Assembly (NCBI RefSeq): GCF_014650035.1
Contig: NZ_BMUE01000011.1
Location: 1-64,000, forward strand
Reading direction: 5' to 3'
Source: Streptomyces lucensis JCM 4490
GTDB taxonomy: Bacteria; Actinomycetota; Actinomycetes; Streptomycetales; Streptomycetaceae
Length of the DNA: 64,000 bases
Both the position numbers and the translations under genes were made by a program. Shown here piece after piece: positions 32,820 to 41,754 of this stretch. Positions within the stretch are counted from its first letter, which is position 1; each line of letters starts with the position of its first letter. Under the pieces are notes generated by a model that worked only from the letters and a program-made list of their open reading frames with translations, ran no database searches and was not told the origin of the DNA.

Positions 32820-34307
32820 TCAGCCGGCCGGGGGCTCCGGTGGTGGTGTCGGCGCGCCCGGCAGGCGTACCGTCGCCACCGTGCCGCCGCCCTCCGCCCG
32901 GGCCAGGGCGACGTCGCCGCCCGCCTGCTGGACCGTGCGGGCCACGATGGACAGGCCGAGGCCCGAGCCCGGCAGCGCCCGCGCGCTGGGAGAGCGCCAG
33001 AAGCGGTCGAAGACGTGCGGGAGTTCGTCCTCGGGGATGCCGGGGCCGTGGTCGCGCACCGTCAGCACGCCCCCGGTCAGCCGGACCTCGACCGTGCCGC
33101 CCACGGGGCTGAACTTCACCGCGTTGTCCAGGACGTTGACGACCGCCCGCTCCAGCGCGGACGGCTCCGCCCGGACGAACCAGGGCTTCAGGTCCGCCGT
33201 GATCGTCAGCTCCGGCCCGCGCAGCCGGGCCCGGCGCAGGGCCGCCTCGACGGTGTCCTGGAGTGCCACCACCTGCACCCGCTCGCCCCGTTGCCCCTCC
33301 GAACGGGACAGCTCCTGCAGGTCGCCGATCAGCGAGGCCAGCTCGGTCATCTGCGCCTTCACCGAGTTGAGCAGCGCCCTGCGGTCGTCCGGGGGCAGCG
33401 GGCGGCCCGTCTCCTCGCTGCGGGTGAGGAGTTCGATGTTCGTGCGCAGCGAGGTGAGCGGGGTGCGCAGTTCGTGGCCGGCGTCCGCGATCAGCTGCTG
33501 CTGGAGGTCGCGGGAGCTGGCGAGGGAGGCGGTCATGGAGTTGAAGGACCGGGAGAGCCGGGCGATCTCGTCCTCGCTGTCGTCCTCCACGGGGATCCGG
33601 ATGCCCAGGTCCTCGGTCCGGGCCACGTGTTCCACCGCGTCCGTGAGCTTGTCCACGGGGCGCAGTCCCGCCCGGGCCACCGCGAGCCCCGCCGCGCCGG
33701 CCCCGACCACCCCGATGCCGGAGACGAGCAGCAGGATCAGCGCGAGGTCCTTGAGCGTGTCGTGCGTGGCCTTCAGCGGTATGGCGACCTGCAGGGCCGT
33801 GTTCGGATACAGCTGAGGCGGGGCGCCCGGGCCGGTGACCGTCAGCGGCTGGGTCAGCACCCGCACCGCGTTGCCCTCGGAGTCGACGCCGTCGCGCTCG
33901 ACGCTCTCGAGGAGCCCGCCGCTGCTCTGGTTCGCCCGCGCGATGACGTCGAGGTCCCCGGCGACGGTCTTCACCCGGCCCGCGGAGTCGGCGGACACGC
34001 ACGCGGTGCCGTCCCGCTTGACGAGCTGCAGGTAGTAGTAGGTGCCGTGGTTGTGCAGGCCGTTCGCGGGCGCGGACCCGCTGGGCTGCTGGGGGCAGGT
34101 CGCGAGCACGGACTCCGCGTTCACCCCGCGCTGGGGCTGCGCGGCCTTGCGCAGGTCCTGGTCGACCTGGTCGAACAGCTTGCGCTGCACGATGAACCAG
34201 CAGGTCACCGAGACCGCGGCGACGGCGAACGCCACCGCCGCCGCGACCAGCATCGCCAGCCGTGCCCGGATCGGCAGCGCCTGGTACCGGCGCACCAGCC
34301 GGCTCAC
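32820..34307 (-). CDS. Sensor histidine kinase (MprB-like)
   Basis: A 495-aa membrane kinase. First membrane helix at about 18-40, an extracytoplasmic sensor domain (about 41-190) with two Cys residues (LATCPQQ and GTACVSAD), a second helix (about 192-215), then HAMP, the HisKA box ADAGHELRTPLTSLRTNIELL (phospho-His about 283), and the ATPase with N box NVLDNAVKFS, G1 DHGPGIP and G2 GSGLGLSIV. A Pro-rich tail ends it. GTG start overlaps the response-regulator stop by 4 bp. The pair lies beside an HtrA-like protease, the arrangement seen for MprAB-type envelope-stress systems. Confidence 0.93.
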   Translation of the reverse strand: MSRLVRRYQALPIRARLAMLVAAAVAFAVAAVSVTCWFIVQRKLFDQVDQDLRKAAQPQRGVNAESVLATCPQQPSGSAPANGLHNHGTYYYLQLVKRDGTACVSADSAGRVKTVAGDLDVIARANQSSGGLLESVERDGVDSEGNAVRVLTQPLTVTGPGAPPQLYPNTALQVAIPLKATHDTLKDLALILLLVSGIGVVGAGAAGLAVARAGLRPVDKLTDAVEHVARTEDLGIRIPVEDDSEDEIARLSRSFNSMTASLASSRDLQQQLIADAGHELRTPLTSLRTNIELLTRSEETGRPLPPDDRRALLNSVKAQMTELASLIGDLQELSRSEGQRGERVQVVALQDTVEAALRRARLRGPELTITADLKPWFVRAEPSALERAVVNVLDNAVKFSPVGGTVEVRLTGGVLTVRDHGPGIPEDELPHVFDRFWRSPSARALPGSGLGLSIVARTVQQAGGDVALARAEGGGTVATVRLPGAPTPPPEPPAG

Positions 34308-35038
34308 TCGGCGCCGCCCTGCCGCAAGACGTACCCCACCCCCCGCACGGTGTGCACCAGGCGCGGCTCACCGCCCGCCTCGGTCTTGCGGCGCAGGTAC
34401 ATGACGTAGACGTCGAGGGAGTTGGAGGAGGGCTCGAAGTCGAAGCCCCAGACGGCCTTGAGGATCTGCTCGCGGGTGAGTACCTGGCGCGGGTGGGCCA
34501 TGAACATCTCCAGGAGCGTGAACTCGGTACGGGTCAGCTCCACCTGCCGTCCGCCCCGCGTGACCTCGCGGGTGGCGAGGTCCATGCGCAGGTCGGCGAA
34601 GGTGAGGGCCTCGTCCTCCTGGGCCTCGGCCGACACGTCGGCCGCGTACGAGCTGCGCCGCAGCAGCGCGCGGATGCGGGCGAACAGCTCGTCCAGCTCG
34701 AAGGGCTTGACGAGGTAGTCGTCGGCACCCGCGTCCAGGCCGGTCACCCGGTCGCCCACCGTGTCGCGGGCCGTGAGCATGAGGATCGGGGTGGTGTCGC
34801 CCGCACCCCGGATGCGGCGCGCCGCGGTCAGGCCGTCCATGCGCGGCATCTGGATGTCCAGGACGACCAGGTCCGGCTTGTACGCGGTGGCCTTCTCCAG
34901 CGCGTCCGCGCCGTCGACGGCCACCTCCGTGTCGTACCCCTCGAAGGCGAGACTGCGCTGCAGTGCCTCGCGTACGGCCGGCTCGTCGTCGACGATCAGG
35001 ATGCGCTGGGGGTCACGGTCGCCTTCGGCGGGGCTCAT
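34304..35038 (-). CDS. OmpR-family response regulator (MprA-like)
   Basis: A 244-aa regulator. REC domain with acidic pocket ILIVDDEPA, phospho-acceptor Asp in LVVLDIQMP (about 59), Thr in MLTARD and Lys in DYLVKPF. The DNA-binding winged helix has TRTEFTLLEMFMAHPRQVLTREQILKAVWG and ends HTVRGVGYVLR. Cotranscribed with the downstream kinase. It probably controls the neighbouring protease gene among others. Confidence 0.95.
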   Translation of the reverse strand: MSPAEGDRDPQRILIVDDEPAVREALQRSLAFEGYDTEVAVDGADALEKATAYKPDLVVLDIQMPRMDGLTAARRIRGAGDTTPILMLTARDTVGDRVTGLDAGADDYLVKPFELDELFARIRALLRRSSYAADVSAEAQEDEALTFADLRMDLATREVTRGGRQVELTRTEFTLLEMFMAHPRQVLTREQILKAVWGFDFEPSSNSLDVYVMYLRRKTEAGGEPRLVHTVRGVGYVLRQGGAE

Positions 35039-35143
35039 CGCTCGCGGTTCCTCGGGGTGCGGTGGGTCGGGTGCGGTGGGTCGGTCGGGTCGGGTGTCTC
35101 TCAGACTCGCACGTTCCCCGGCCGGAGCGTGGGCAGGCCGGGC

Positions 35144-35380
35144 TCAGACGGCGAGCGCGCTCAGGCTGCGCATGGTGTTCAGGCGCCTGAGGGGCACCTT
35201 GCGGCGGTGCGGGCGGGCGGCGGAGACGCGCAGGCCCATCAGTTCGGGGACCGGCGTCGTGGCGACCTCGGGCGCGCGGGCCGCGGGGGTGTCCTGGTGC
35301 AGTGCGGAGGCGATCGAGAGGGCCAGGGTGACGTCGGCCGGACCGCGGACGGTGCTCTGGTGCGAAACCTTGGTGATCAT
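35144..35380 (-). CDS. Small 78-aa basic protein, unrecognised
   Basis: Reads MITKVSHQSTVRGPADVTLA at the start and ends PHRRKVPLRRLNTMRSLSALAV. The ATG at 35380 has a GGGAGCAGGG ribosome site. There is no membrane segment; the C-terminus is rich in Arg/Lys. It lies between the HtrA-like protease (13 bp upstream, same strand) and the response regulator, so all four genes may be one transcript. Function unknown; the length and codon use support a real gene. Confidence 0.65.
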   Translation of the reverse strand: MITKVSHQSTVRGPADVTLALSIASALHQDTPAARAPEVATTPVPELMGLRVSAARPHRRKVPLRRLNTMRSLSALAV

Positions 35381-35393
35381 GCCCTGCTCCCTG

Positions 35394-36443
35394 CTAACTG
35401 GTGGAGCCGGCCCGGAGCTTGGCCAGGTCGGACTTGACGGTGTTGACGGGGATGGCGAAGCCGAGGCCGACGCTGCCGGCGTCCGAGGACGAGGAGGCCT
35501 GCGAACTCGACGAGTACATCGCGGAGTTGATGCCGACGATGCGGCCACTCGCGTCGATCAGCGCGCCGCCGGAGTTGCCCGGGTTCAGGGACGCGTCGGT
35601 CTGGATCGCCTTGTAGGTGGTGGTCGACGAGCCCGTGTCGCCGTTGAAGTCACGGCCGCCGAACCGGAACGGCCACTGGCCGTCGCCGTCCTGGCTCTGG
35701 CCCTGGTTCTCGTCGGTGGAGACGGTGACGTCACGGGCGAGCGCGGAGACGATGCCGCTGGTGACGGTGCCGGTCAGCCCCTCGGGGGAGCCGATCGCGA
35801 CGACCGTGTCACCGACCTGGACGCCGTCCGAGTCGCCGAGGGCCGCCGCCTTCAGGCCCGAGGCGCCGGACAGCTTGATCAGCGCGAGGTCCTTGGAGCT
35901 GTCGGTGCCGACGACCTGGGCGGTGTAGTTCTCGCCGTCGCTGGTGCGCACCTTGATGGAGGTGGCGCCGGAGACGACGTGGTTGTTGGTGACGACCTCG
36001 CCGCCGGACGTGATGATCACGCCCGAGCCGGTGGAGGAGCCGCCTGCGAGGGTGGCCTGTATCTCGACCACGCTCGGGCTGACCGCGGCGGCGATCGCGG
36101 CGACGTTCCCCTTCTTGCCGGTGGGCACCGCGTTCGCGGTGGTGCCGGCGGAGGCGGCCGTGTCCTTGCCGGTCAGCTCCTGGAAGGCGTACGCCGTGCC
36201 GCCGCCGACCGCCGCCGCGACGATCGCGACCGCCGTGAGCAGGGCGCCCGGACCCCGGGTGCGCTTCTTCCGGGGCGCCGGCGCCGCCGGCTCGGCGAAC
36301 GTCACCGTCGAGGGCTCGTACGGAGGCGGGGGCGGCCATTCGGGGTTCACGGGAGTGGAGTGGCCGGGCTGCTGGGGGTAGGCACCCTGTGGGGCGTCGT
36401 ACCCGTGTCCGTACTCGCCGTCGCGGCGGATGCTCTCTGTCAT
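35394..36443 (-). CDS. Membrane-anchored HtrA-like serine protease without PDZ domain
   Basis: A 349-aa protease. Cytosolic Pro-rich N-terminus (PEWPPPPPYEPS), one membrane helix (about 66-87), then an exported trypsin-fold domain with triad His155 (TNNHVVSGA), Asp185 (KDLALIKL) and Ser291 (NPGNSGGAL). HtrA/DegP proteins usually carry one or two PDZ domains after this; here the protein stops about 55 residues past the Ser motif. Long Ser/Gly-rich loop SSSSQASSSSDAGS near the end. Start ATG at 36443. It is next to an MprAB-like system and probably under its control. Confidence 0.92.
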   Translation of the reverse strand: MTESIRRDGEYGHGYDAPQGAYPQQPGHSTPVNPEWPPPPPYEPSTVTFAEPAAPAPRKKRTRGPGALLTAVAIVAAAVGGGTAYAFQELTGKDTAASAGTTANAVPTGKKGNVAAIAAAVSPSVVEIQATLAGGSSTGSGVIITSGGEVVTNNHVVSGATSIKVRTSDGENYTAQVVGTDSSKDLALIKLSGASGLKAAALGDSDGVQVGDTVVAIGSPEGLTGTVTSGIVSALARDVTVSTDENQGQSQDGDGQWPFRFGGRDFNGDTGSSTTTYKAIQTDASLNPGNSGGALIDASGRIVGINSAMYSSSSQASSSSDAGSVGLGFAIPVNTVKSDLAKLRAGSTS

Positions 36444-36563
36444 GACAAGAGCGTGCCCCGCGACCATGAGAGCTTCCTGAGTGCCGGCTGAGAAGCCCGG
36501 CAGAACCTCGTTCGCCCTGTATGAGGACGGTCCGGGGAGGGCCTGCCGGGGAAGCGGGCCCGC

Positions 36564-37586
36564 TCAGTCGCAGCCGCAGGACGTGCGTACCACGAGCCGG
36601 GACGGGAACGTCTTCAGCCGCTCGCGCCGGGAGCCCGGGACCCGCAGCCCGTCGTCCAGGACGAGGTCGACCGCCGCCCGTGCCATCGCCGAGCGGTCCG
36701 AGGCGACCGTGGTCAGCGGCGGGTCGGCGAGCGCGGCCTCCTTGATGTCGTCGAAGCCCGCCACCGCCAGCTTCCCGGGCACGTCGATGCGCAGCTCGCG
36801 CGCCGCCCGCAGCAGGCCGATCGCCTGGTCGTCGGTCGAGCAGAAGACCGCGGGCGGCCGGTCCGGACCGGACAGGAGGTCCAGCGCCACCCGGTAGGCG
36901 TCGTAGCGGTTGTAGGGCGCCTCGAAGAGCCGGCCCTCGGTGGACAGGCCCGCCTCGGCCATGGCCCGCCTCCAGCCCTCGACGTGGTCGGAGACCGGGT
37001 CGCCGACCGCCGGGGTCTCGGCCGTACCGCCCAGACAGGCGACGTACTCGTAGCCGTGCTCCAGCAGATGGCGTACGGCGAGCTGGGCGCCGCCGAGGTC
37101 GTCCGTCACCACGGCCACGTCGTCGATGGCCTCGGGGCGCTCGTGCAGCAGCACCACCCGGGCGTCCCAGGCGTCGATCTCCGCGGCCGCGAGGTCGTTG
37201 AGGGCGTGGCTGACCAGGATCAGCCCGGAGACCCGCATGCCGAGGAAGGCGCGCAGGTAGTGGACCTCGCGTTCGCCGATGTAATCGGTGTTGCCGACCA
37301 GGACCATCTTCCCGCGCTCGGAGGCGGCCTGCTCCACCGCGTGCGCCATCTCCCCGAAGAAGGGCTGGCGGGCGTCCGGGATGATCAGGCCTATGAGGTC
37401 GGTGCGCCGGGACGCCATCGCCTGCGCGACCCGGTCGGGCCGGTACCCCAGCTCCTTGATCGCGGCGAGGACACGCTCGCGCGTGGCCGGGGCGACCGGC
37501 CGGGGTCCGTTGTTGATGACGTAACTGACGACGGCGGTGGAGGTCCCAGCCAGCCGTGCCACATCATCCCGAGTCACCTTGGCCAC
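36564..37586 (-). CDS. LacI-family transcriptional regulator
   Basis: A 340-aa repressor. The N-terminal helix-turn-helix and hinge are TRDDVARLAGTSTAVVSYVINNGPRPVAPATRERVLAAI (about 5-43), followed by the periplasmic-binding-protein-like effector domain (IGLIIPDARQPFFGEM; PAVFCSTDDQAIGLLRAA; VAGFDDIKEAALADPPLTTV). It ends with Cys pair SCGCD. The sugar ligand is not evident because no transporter is adjacent. GTG start with TAGACT 6 nt upstream, suggesting a leaderless mRNA. Confidence 0.94.
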   Translation of the reverse strand: MAKVTRDDVARLAGTSTAVVSYVINNGPRPVAPATRERVLAAIKELGYRPDRVAQAMASRRTDLIGLIIPDARQPFFGEMAHAVEQAASERGKMVLVGNTDYIGEREVHYLRAFLGMRVSGLILVSHALNDLAAAEIDAWDARVVLLHERPEAIDDVAVVTDDLGGAQLAVRHLLEHGYEYVACLGGTAETPAVGDPVSDHVEGWRRAMAEAGLSTEGRLFEAPYNRYDAYRVALDLLSGPDRPPAVFCSTDDQAIGLLRAARELRIDVPGKLAVAGFDDIKEAALADPPLTTVASDRSAMARAAVDLVLDDGLRVPGSRRERLKTFPSRLVVRTSCGCD

Positions 37587-37691
37587 GCGCGGAGTCTACG
37601 CGGATTGACCGGCTCCGGGCAGGGCGTATCACCGGTTGGATGTGCGGACGCAATGACCCCCGCGCGCTCCTGCGCCGCCCGCCCGGGAAAT

Positions 37692-38471
37692 CTACGCGTC
37701 CGCGTGGAGTCCGGCGCCGTCCAGCGCGGCGGAAGCGTCCGCATCCTCCGCCTTCGTCCGGCCCGTCTTGGCCTTGGCCTCCTCGGCGGCCCGGTCGCCC
37801 TTCTCCGGCGTCACGAAGCGGTAACCGACGTTCCGGACGGTTCCGATCAGCGACTCGTGCTCGGGGCCGAGCTTGGCGCGCAGCCGTCGTACGTGCACGT
37901 CGACCGTGCGGGTGCCGCCGAAGTAGTCGTAGCCCCACACCTCCTGCAGCAGCTGGGCGCGGGTGAAGACCCGGCCCGGGTGCTGGGCCAGGTACTTCAG
38001 CAGCTCGAACTCCTTGAAGGTGAGGTCGAGGACCCGGCCCTTGAGCTTCGCGGAGTAGGTCGCCTCGTCCACCGACAGGTCGCCGTTGCGGATCTCCATG
38101 GGGGAGTCGTCGCCGACGATCTGCTGGCGGCCCATGGCGAGCCGCAGCCGTGCCTCCACCTCCGCGGGACCGGCGGTGTCGAGGAGGACGTCGTCGATGC
38201 CCCAGTCGGCGGTGACGGCGGCGAGGCCGCCCTCGGTGACGACGAGCAGGAGGGGACAGCCGGGGCCGGTGGAGCGCAGCAGCTGGCACAGGCTGCGCAC
38301 CTGCGGCAGGTCGCGGCGGCCGTCCACGAGGATGACGTCGGCGCCGGGGGTGTCGACGAGGGCGGGGCCTTCCGCCGGAGCCACGCGCACGTTGTGCAGC
38401 AGCAGGCCGAGAGCGGGAAGCACCTCCGTCGACGGCTGGAGGGCGTTGGTCAGGAGCAGCAGAGAACTCAT
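37692..38471 (-). CDS. glnR: Nitrogen-metabolism regulator GlnR
   Basis: A 259-aa OmpR-type orphan regulator. The REC-like domain (MSSLLLLTNALQPSTEVLPA start) keeps the Asp of VILVDGRRD but lacks the usual acidic triad and Lys, as in GlnR, which is not phosphorylated. The winged helix shows LTFKEFELLKYLAQHPGRVF and GGTRTVDVHVRRLRAKLGPE, very close to streptomycete GlnR. It activates glnA, amtB and other nitrogen genes. A Lys/Ala/Asp-rich tail of about 35 residues follows. No histidine kinase is adjacent. Confidence 0.95.
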   Translation of the reverse strand: MSSLLLLTNALQPSTEVLPALGLLLHNVRVAPAEGPALVDTPGADVILVDGRRDLPQVRSLCQLLRSTGPGCPLLLVVTEGGLAAVTADWGIDDVLLDTAGPAEVEARLRLAMGRQQIVGDDSPMEIRNGDLSVDEATYSAKLKGRVLDLTFKEFELLKYLAQHPGRVFTRAQLLQEVWGYDYFGGTRTVDVHVRRLRAKLGPEHESLIGTVRNVGYRFVTPEKGDRAAEEAKAKTGRTKAEDADASAALDGAGLHADA

Positions 38472-38650
38472 ACGTCTGGTTCCTCCTCGGTCCCTGCGAG
38501 GACGTGTGCGGTGCGGCACTGCTCTGCGATCCCGAAGGCCCCGTACACCGGCGGTCACCGGAGGCTTCTCGCCGTATACAACGCTTCCGAAAGCACAAAA
38601 GGACCCGGGGGCTACGCTGCCCGAGTCCTCTGTCCAGCAGAATAGCCCAC

Positions 38651-39523
38651 ATGAGCAACGGTCCGGCGGGTCATGGGGCACGTTCCACCATTCGTCCGTA
38701 TCGCGAGACACGCGGAGACGCCCGTATCCGGACGTTCCTGCACACCGCAGACGGAATCCCCCTCGATTCCGTATACGATCCGCCGTCCGCTGTATACGAT
38801 CCGCCCTCCGCCGCACACGAAGCCCGTGCCGGCACCTCCCGGCCGGCCTCCCGTGACGTGGTGTTCGTGATCGCCCACGGCTTCACCGGGGACGTGGAGC
38901 GTCCGCACGTCCGCCGGATCGCGGGCGTCCTGCGCGGCCACGGCGCCGTCGTCACCTTCTCCTTCCGGGGCCACGGGCGCTCCGGCGGGCGTTCCACGGT
39001 CGGCGACAAGGAGGTGCTGGACCTCGCGGCCGCCGTGGAGTGGGCCCGCGGCCTCGGGCACGCGCGCGTGGTGACGGTCGGCTTCTCCATGGGCGGCTCG
39101 GTGGTCCTGCGGCACGCCGCGCTGCACCCCGGCTCGGTCGACGCGGTGGTCTCGGTCAGCTCCCCGGCCCGCTGGTACTACCGGGGCACCGCCCCCATGC
39201 GCCGCCTGCACTGGCTGGTCACCCGTCCCGGGGGCCGCCTGGTCGGCCGCTACGGCCTGCGCACGCGCATCCACCACCGAGACTGGGACCCGGTGCCCCT
39301 CTCCCCGGCGGAGGCGGCCTCGCGGATCGCCCCGACCCCGCTGCTGATCGTGCACGGCGACCGCGACGCCTACTTCCCCCTCGACCACCCCCGCATGCTC
39401 GCCGGGGCGGCCGCCGGCCACGGCGAACTGTGGGTCGAGCCGGGCATGGGCCACGCCGAGCACGCGGCGGGCGACGCCCTGGTGGCCCGGATCGGGGACT
39501 GGGCCGCGGCCGCGGCGGGCTAG
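38651..39523 (+). CDS. Alpha/beta-hydrolase
   Basis: A 290-aa cytoplasmic hydrolase. Oxyanion loop IAHGFTGDVERP (about 80-91), nucleophile elbow VGFSMGGSVVL (Ser about 149), acid Asp in IVHGDRDAYFP and His in GMGHAEHA. The substrate is unknown; an esterase or acylglycerol lipase activity is typical. Near the N-terminus a 21-bp tandem duplication encodes VYDPPSA twice. Start at the ATG giving MSNGPAGHG; the longer frame to the left reads through the glnR leader. Confidence 0.9.
   Translation: MSNGPAGHGARSTIRPYRETRGDARIRTFLHTADGIPLDSVYDPPSAVYDPPSAAHEARAGTSRPASRDVVFVIAHGFTGDVERPHVRRIAGVLRGHGAVVTFSFRGHGRSGGRSTVGDKEVLDLAAAVEWARGLGHARVVTVGFSMGGSVVLRHAALHPGSVDAVVSVSSPARWYYRGTAPMRRLHWLVTRPGGRLVGRYGLRTRIHHRDWDPVPLSPAEAASRIAPTPLLIVHGDRDAYFPLDHPRMLAGAAAGHGELWVEPGMGHAEHAAGDALVARIGDWAAAAAG
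38771..38812 (+). repeat. 21-bp in-frame tandem duplication
   Basis: Two copies starting GTATACGATCCGCC at 38771 and 38792 that differ at two positions. It adds one heptapeptide to the hydrolase N-terminus. Confidence 0.9.
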
Positions 39524-39571
39524 CCTGGCACCATCCTTCTTTGTCTTTCCCTGCCGTCGATGAGGAATCAG

Positions 39572-39826
39572 ATGCCCAAGGTCACGGTGCGCTACTGGGC
39601 CGCCGCCAAGGCCGCGGCCGAGGTCGCCGAGGAGCCGTACGACGCGGACACGCTGGCCGGCGCGCTGGCCGCGGTCCGCGCGCGACACCCAGGTGAACTC
39701 ACCCGCGTGCTGCAGCGATGCTCGTTCCTCGTCGACGGCGATCCCGTCGGGACCCGGGCGCATGAGACGGTACGGCTGGCCGAGGGCGGCACGGTCGAGG
39801 TGCTCCCGCCGTTCGCAGGAGGGTGA
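39572..39826 (+). CDS. MoaD/ThiS-like sulfur carrier protein
   Basis: An 84-aa ubiquitin-fold protein. It starts PKVTVRYWAAAKAAAEV and ends VEVLPPFAGG; the terminal Gly-Gly is the site of thiocarboxylate formation. The RCSFLVDGDPVG strand matches MoaD. It could serve molybdopterin synthesis or another sulfur-transfer route; no MoaE is adjacent. I choose ATG 39572 because GAGGA is well spaced; an ATG at 39560 also exists. The membrane-protein gene follows after 4 bp. Confidence 0.88.
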   Translation: MPKVTVRYWAAAKAAAEVAEEPYDADTLAGALAAVRARHPGELTRVLQRCSFLVDGDPVGTRAHETVRLAEGGTVEVLPPFAGG

Positions 39827-39830
39827 CGCG

Positions 39831-41069
39831 ATGACCGAGCAGCCGTACCAGGGCGGCCCGTACGAGGGCCACGACCCCTACCAGCAACAGCCCGCCCCGG
39901 CGGAGTGGGCCGGCTACGACCAGTACGCCCACCCCGGCTACGACCCCGAGTCCACCCAGCAGTGGCAGGGGCAGACCTGGGAGACGCAGACGCACGCGCC
40001 CGTGCAGGCCGCGGAGACCGCGTACCTGCCGCCGGTGCGGGAGCAGCAGGCGTACACCCACCAGTACGGCCAGGGGCACGCCGAGGGCTACGCCGAGCCG
40101 TACGCCGAGCCGTATGCCGAGCAGCCGTACGCGCACCAGGCGCCGATGGCACAGCCGCAGCCGCAGCCGCAGCCGCAGTCCCAATCGCAGCCGCAGCCTG
40201 TCGCCGTCCACGAGGCCGTCCCCGGGCCTGCCGCCGGGCGGGCCCCCGAGGCCGCGGCGGGGGAGCCCGACTACGGCCCCGCCACCATCGCCGGCAACGC
40301 CCGCGTCACCGACGCGCAGCGGGCCCGGCTGGAGGGCCGCTCCCCGATCATCGAGCCGGGCATGCAGCCGGCGGCGCTCACCGCGCTGCTGGGCGCGCTG
40401 CTGGCCGCGACGGCCCCCGTCGGCTCCTACGCCCTCCTGGTCCCGCTGGTGCTGCTCCAGGCGGTCACCGCGGCGGGCTGGTTCCGGCTGAACGGCATGT
40501 GGCCGGCCCGGCAGGGCATCGCGCTCGCCTTCCTGGGCGCGCTCGTCGCCGACGCCGCGCTGCTGGGCGCGGGCCGCGGGCACGCGCCGGCCGCGATCCT
40601 CGGTACGCTCGGCGTCTGGGTCCTGCTCTGCCTGGTCCTGCAACTGCGGTCGCACGCGGACCCCGACGAGCGGATGTACGGCCTGATGGCGACGGTCGCC
40701 TCGGCGGCGCTCGCGATCGTGGCGACCGGCTACCTCGGCGCCGAGCCGAAGGGCGTGTCGGTCGGCGCGGCGGCGGTGGCGGTCGCCGTCCTCGCGAGGG
40801 CGCTGCCGCTGCCGACACCGGCGTCGGTGGTCGTGGCCGTCCTCGCGGCGGCGGGCGCGGGCATCGCCGTCGGCGGCATGACCGGCTTCGGCTCGAAGGG
40901 CGCGCTGCTGGGCGCGGCCGCCGGCGCGTGCGCGCTGATCGGCCACCGGGTGGCGAGCTACGACTACCCGTCCCGCTTCGTCCACTTCACCGCGGGCGTC
41001 GCCCTGCCGCTGTCGGCGGCGGCACCGGTGGTCTGGGTGCTGGGCCGGACCCTGGGACACGGCGCGTAG
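39831..41069 (+). CDS. Gln/Pro/Tyr-rich multi-pass membrane protein, function unknown
   Basis: A 412-aa protein in two parts. The first 150 residues are a cytosolic low-complexity region (repeats of YAEPYAE and PQPQPQ, many Tyr and Gln). The rest has about eight hydrophobic helices, beginning PAALTALLGALLAATAPVG and ending AAAPVVWVLGRTLG. Such Q/P/Y-rich tails in actinobacteria often mediate scaffolding at septa or poles, which is only a suggestion. It has a GGAGGG ribosome site and lies 4 bp after the MoaD-like gene. Confidence 0.85.
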   Translation: MTEQPYQGGPYEGHDPYQQQPAPAEWAGYDQYAHPGYDPESTQQWQGQTWETQTHAPVQAAETAYLPPVREQQAYTHQYGQGHAEGYAEPYAEPYAEQPYAHQAPMAQPQPQPQPQSQSQPQPVAVHEAVPGPAAGRAPEAAAGEPDYGPATIAGNARVTDAQRARLEGRSPIIEPGMQPAALTALLGALLAATAPVGSYALLVPLVLLQAVTAAGWFRLNGMWPARQGIALAFLGALVADAALLGAGRGHAPAAILGTLGVWVLLCLVLQLRSHADPDERMYGLMATVASAALAIVATGYLGAEPKGVSVGAAAVAVAVLARALPLPTPASVVVAVLAAAGAGIAVGGMTGFGSKGALLGAAAGACALIGHRVASYDYPSRFVHFTAGVALPLSAAAPVVWVLGRTLGHGA

Positions 41070-41134
41070 CGAAAACGGCGCCGTGTCCTCGGAGTTGAGG
41101 AAATGTCCGGGCGGGTCCGGGCGTTGATCCCGTC

Positions 41135-41593
41135 ATGACTCAAGGACCAGCGCCCCGCCCCCTGTCCGACGAGGCCCTCTCCGGCCTGCTGGGCAAGCAG
41201 CGGTTCGGCACGCTCGCCACCGTCAAGCGCAGCGGCCACCCCCACCTGACCACCATGCTGTACAGCTGGGACCCCGGGGCCCGCACGGTGCGGTTCTCGA
41301 CGACGGCCGACCGGGTCAAGGTCGGGCACCTGCGGCGCAACCCGCGTGCGGCGCTCCACGTGCAGGGCGGCGACGTGTGGTCGTTCGCCGTCGCCGAAGG
41401 CGAGGCCGAGGTCTCCGGGAGCACCACGGTTCCCGGTGACGCGGTCGGGCGGGAACTGCTCGGAATGATCCCGGAAGCCGCCCGGCCCGAGGACGAGGAC
41501 GCGTTCCTGGAGCAGTTGGTCGCCGAACGCCGGGTGGTCATCCGCCTGAAGGTGGACAGGCTCTACGGCACGGCACTCGACATCGACGGCTAG
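41135..41593 (+). CDS. PPOX-class F420-dependent/FMN flavin-binding protein
   Basis: A 152-aa split-barrel flavoprotein of the pyridoxamine-oxidase-like superfamily. The opening LLGKQRFGTLATVKRSGHPHLTTMLYSWD and FSTTADRVKVGHLRRNPRAALHV are typical of F420H2-dependent reductases (FDOR-B). Rv1155-like proteins are the nearest group I know. The substrate is unknown. Start ATG at 41135, no strong ribosome site. Confidence 0.88.
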   Translation: MTQGPAPRPLSDEALSGLLGKQRFGTLATVKRSGHPHLTTMLYSWDPGARTVRFSTTADRVKVGHLRRNPRAALHVQGGDVWSFAVAEGEAEVSGSTTVPGDAVGRELLGMIPEAARPEDEDAFLEQLVAERRVVIRLKVDRLYGTALDIDG

Positions 41594-41675
41594 GGCCTGG
41601 CGGACAGGCCCCGGTACACCCCGGCTCGTTTCGGTGGAGCTCGGTTTTGGCGGAGCTCGATTTCCGTGGAACAGC

Positions 41676-41725
41676 CGGAGGGCCGCATCCCCACTGGCGT
41701 CCAACCCAGGGGATGCGGCCCTCCG
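41676..41725. terminator. Bidirectional terminator
   Basis: 17-bp perfect arms beginning CGGAGGGCCGCATCCCC with a 16-nt loop, between the converging PPOX and DUF1416 genes. Confidence 0.88.
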
Positions 41726-41754
41726 TCGTCACTGAGCCCGGTTCGGCGGGGTCC

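Noticed and set aside
38472..38650. GlnR self-binding box upstream of glnR
   Set aside because: No segment fits the gTnAc-n6-GaAAc pattern acceptably.
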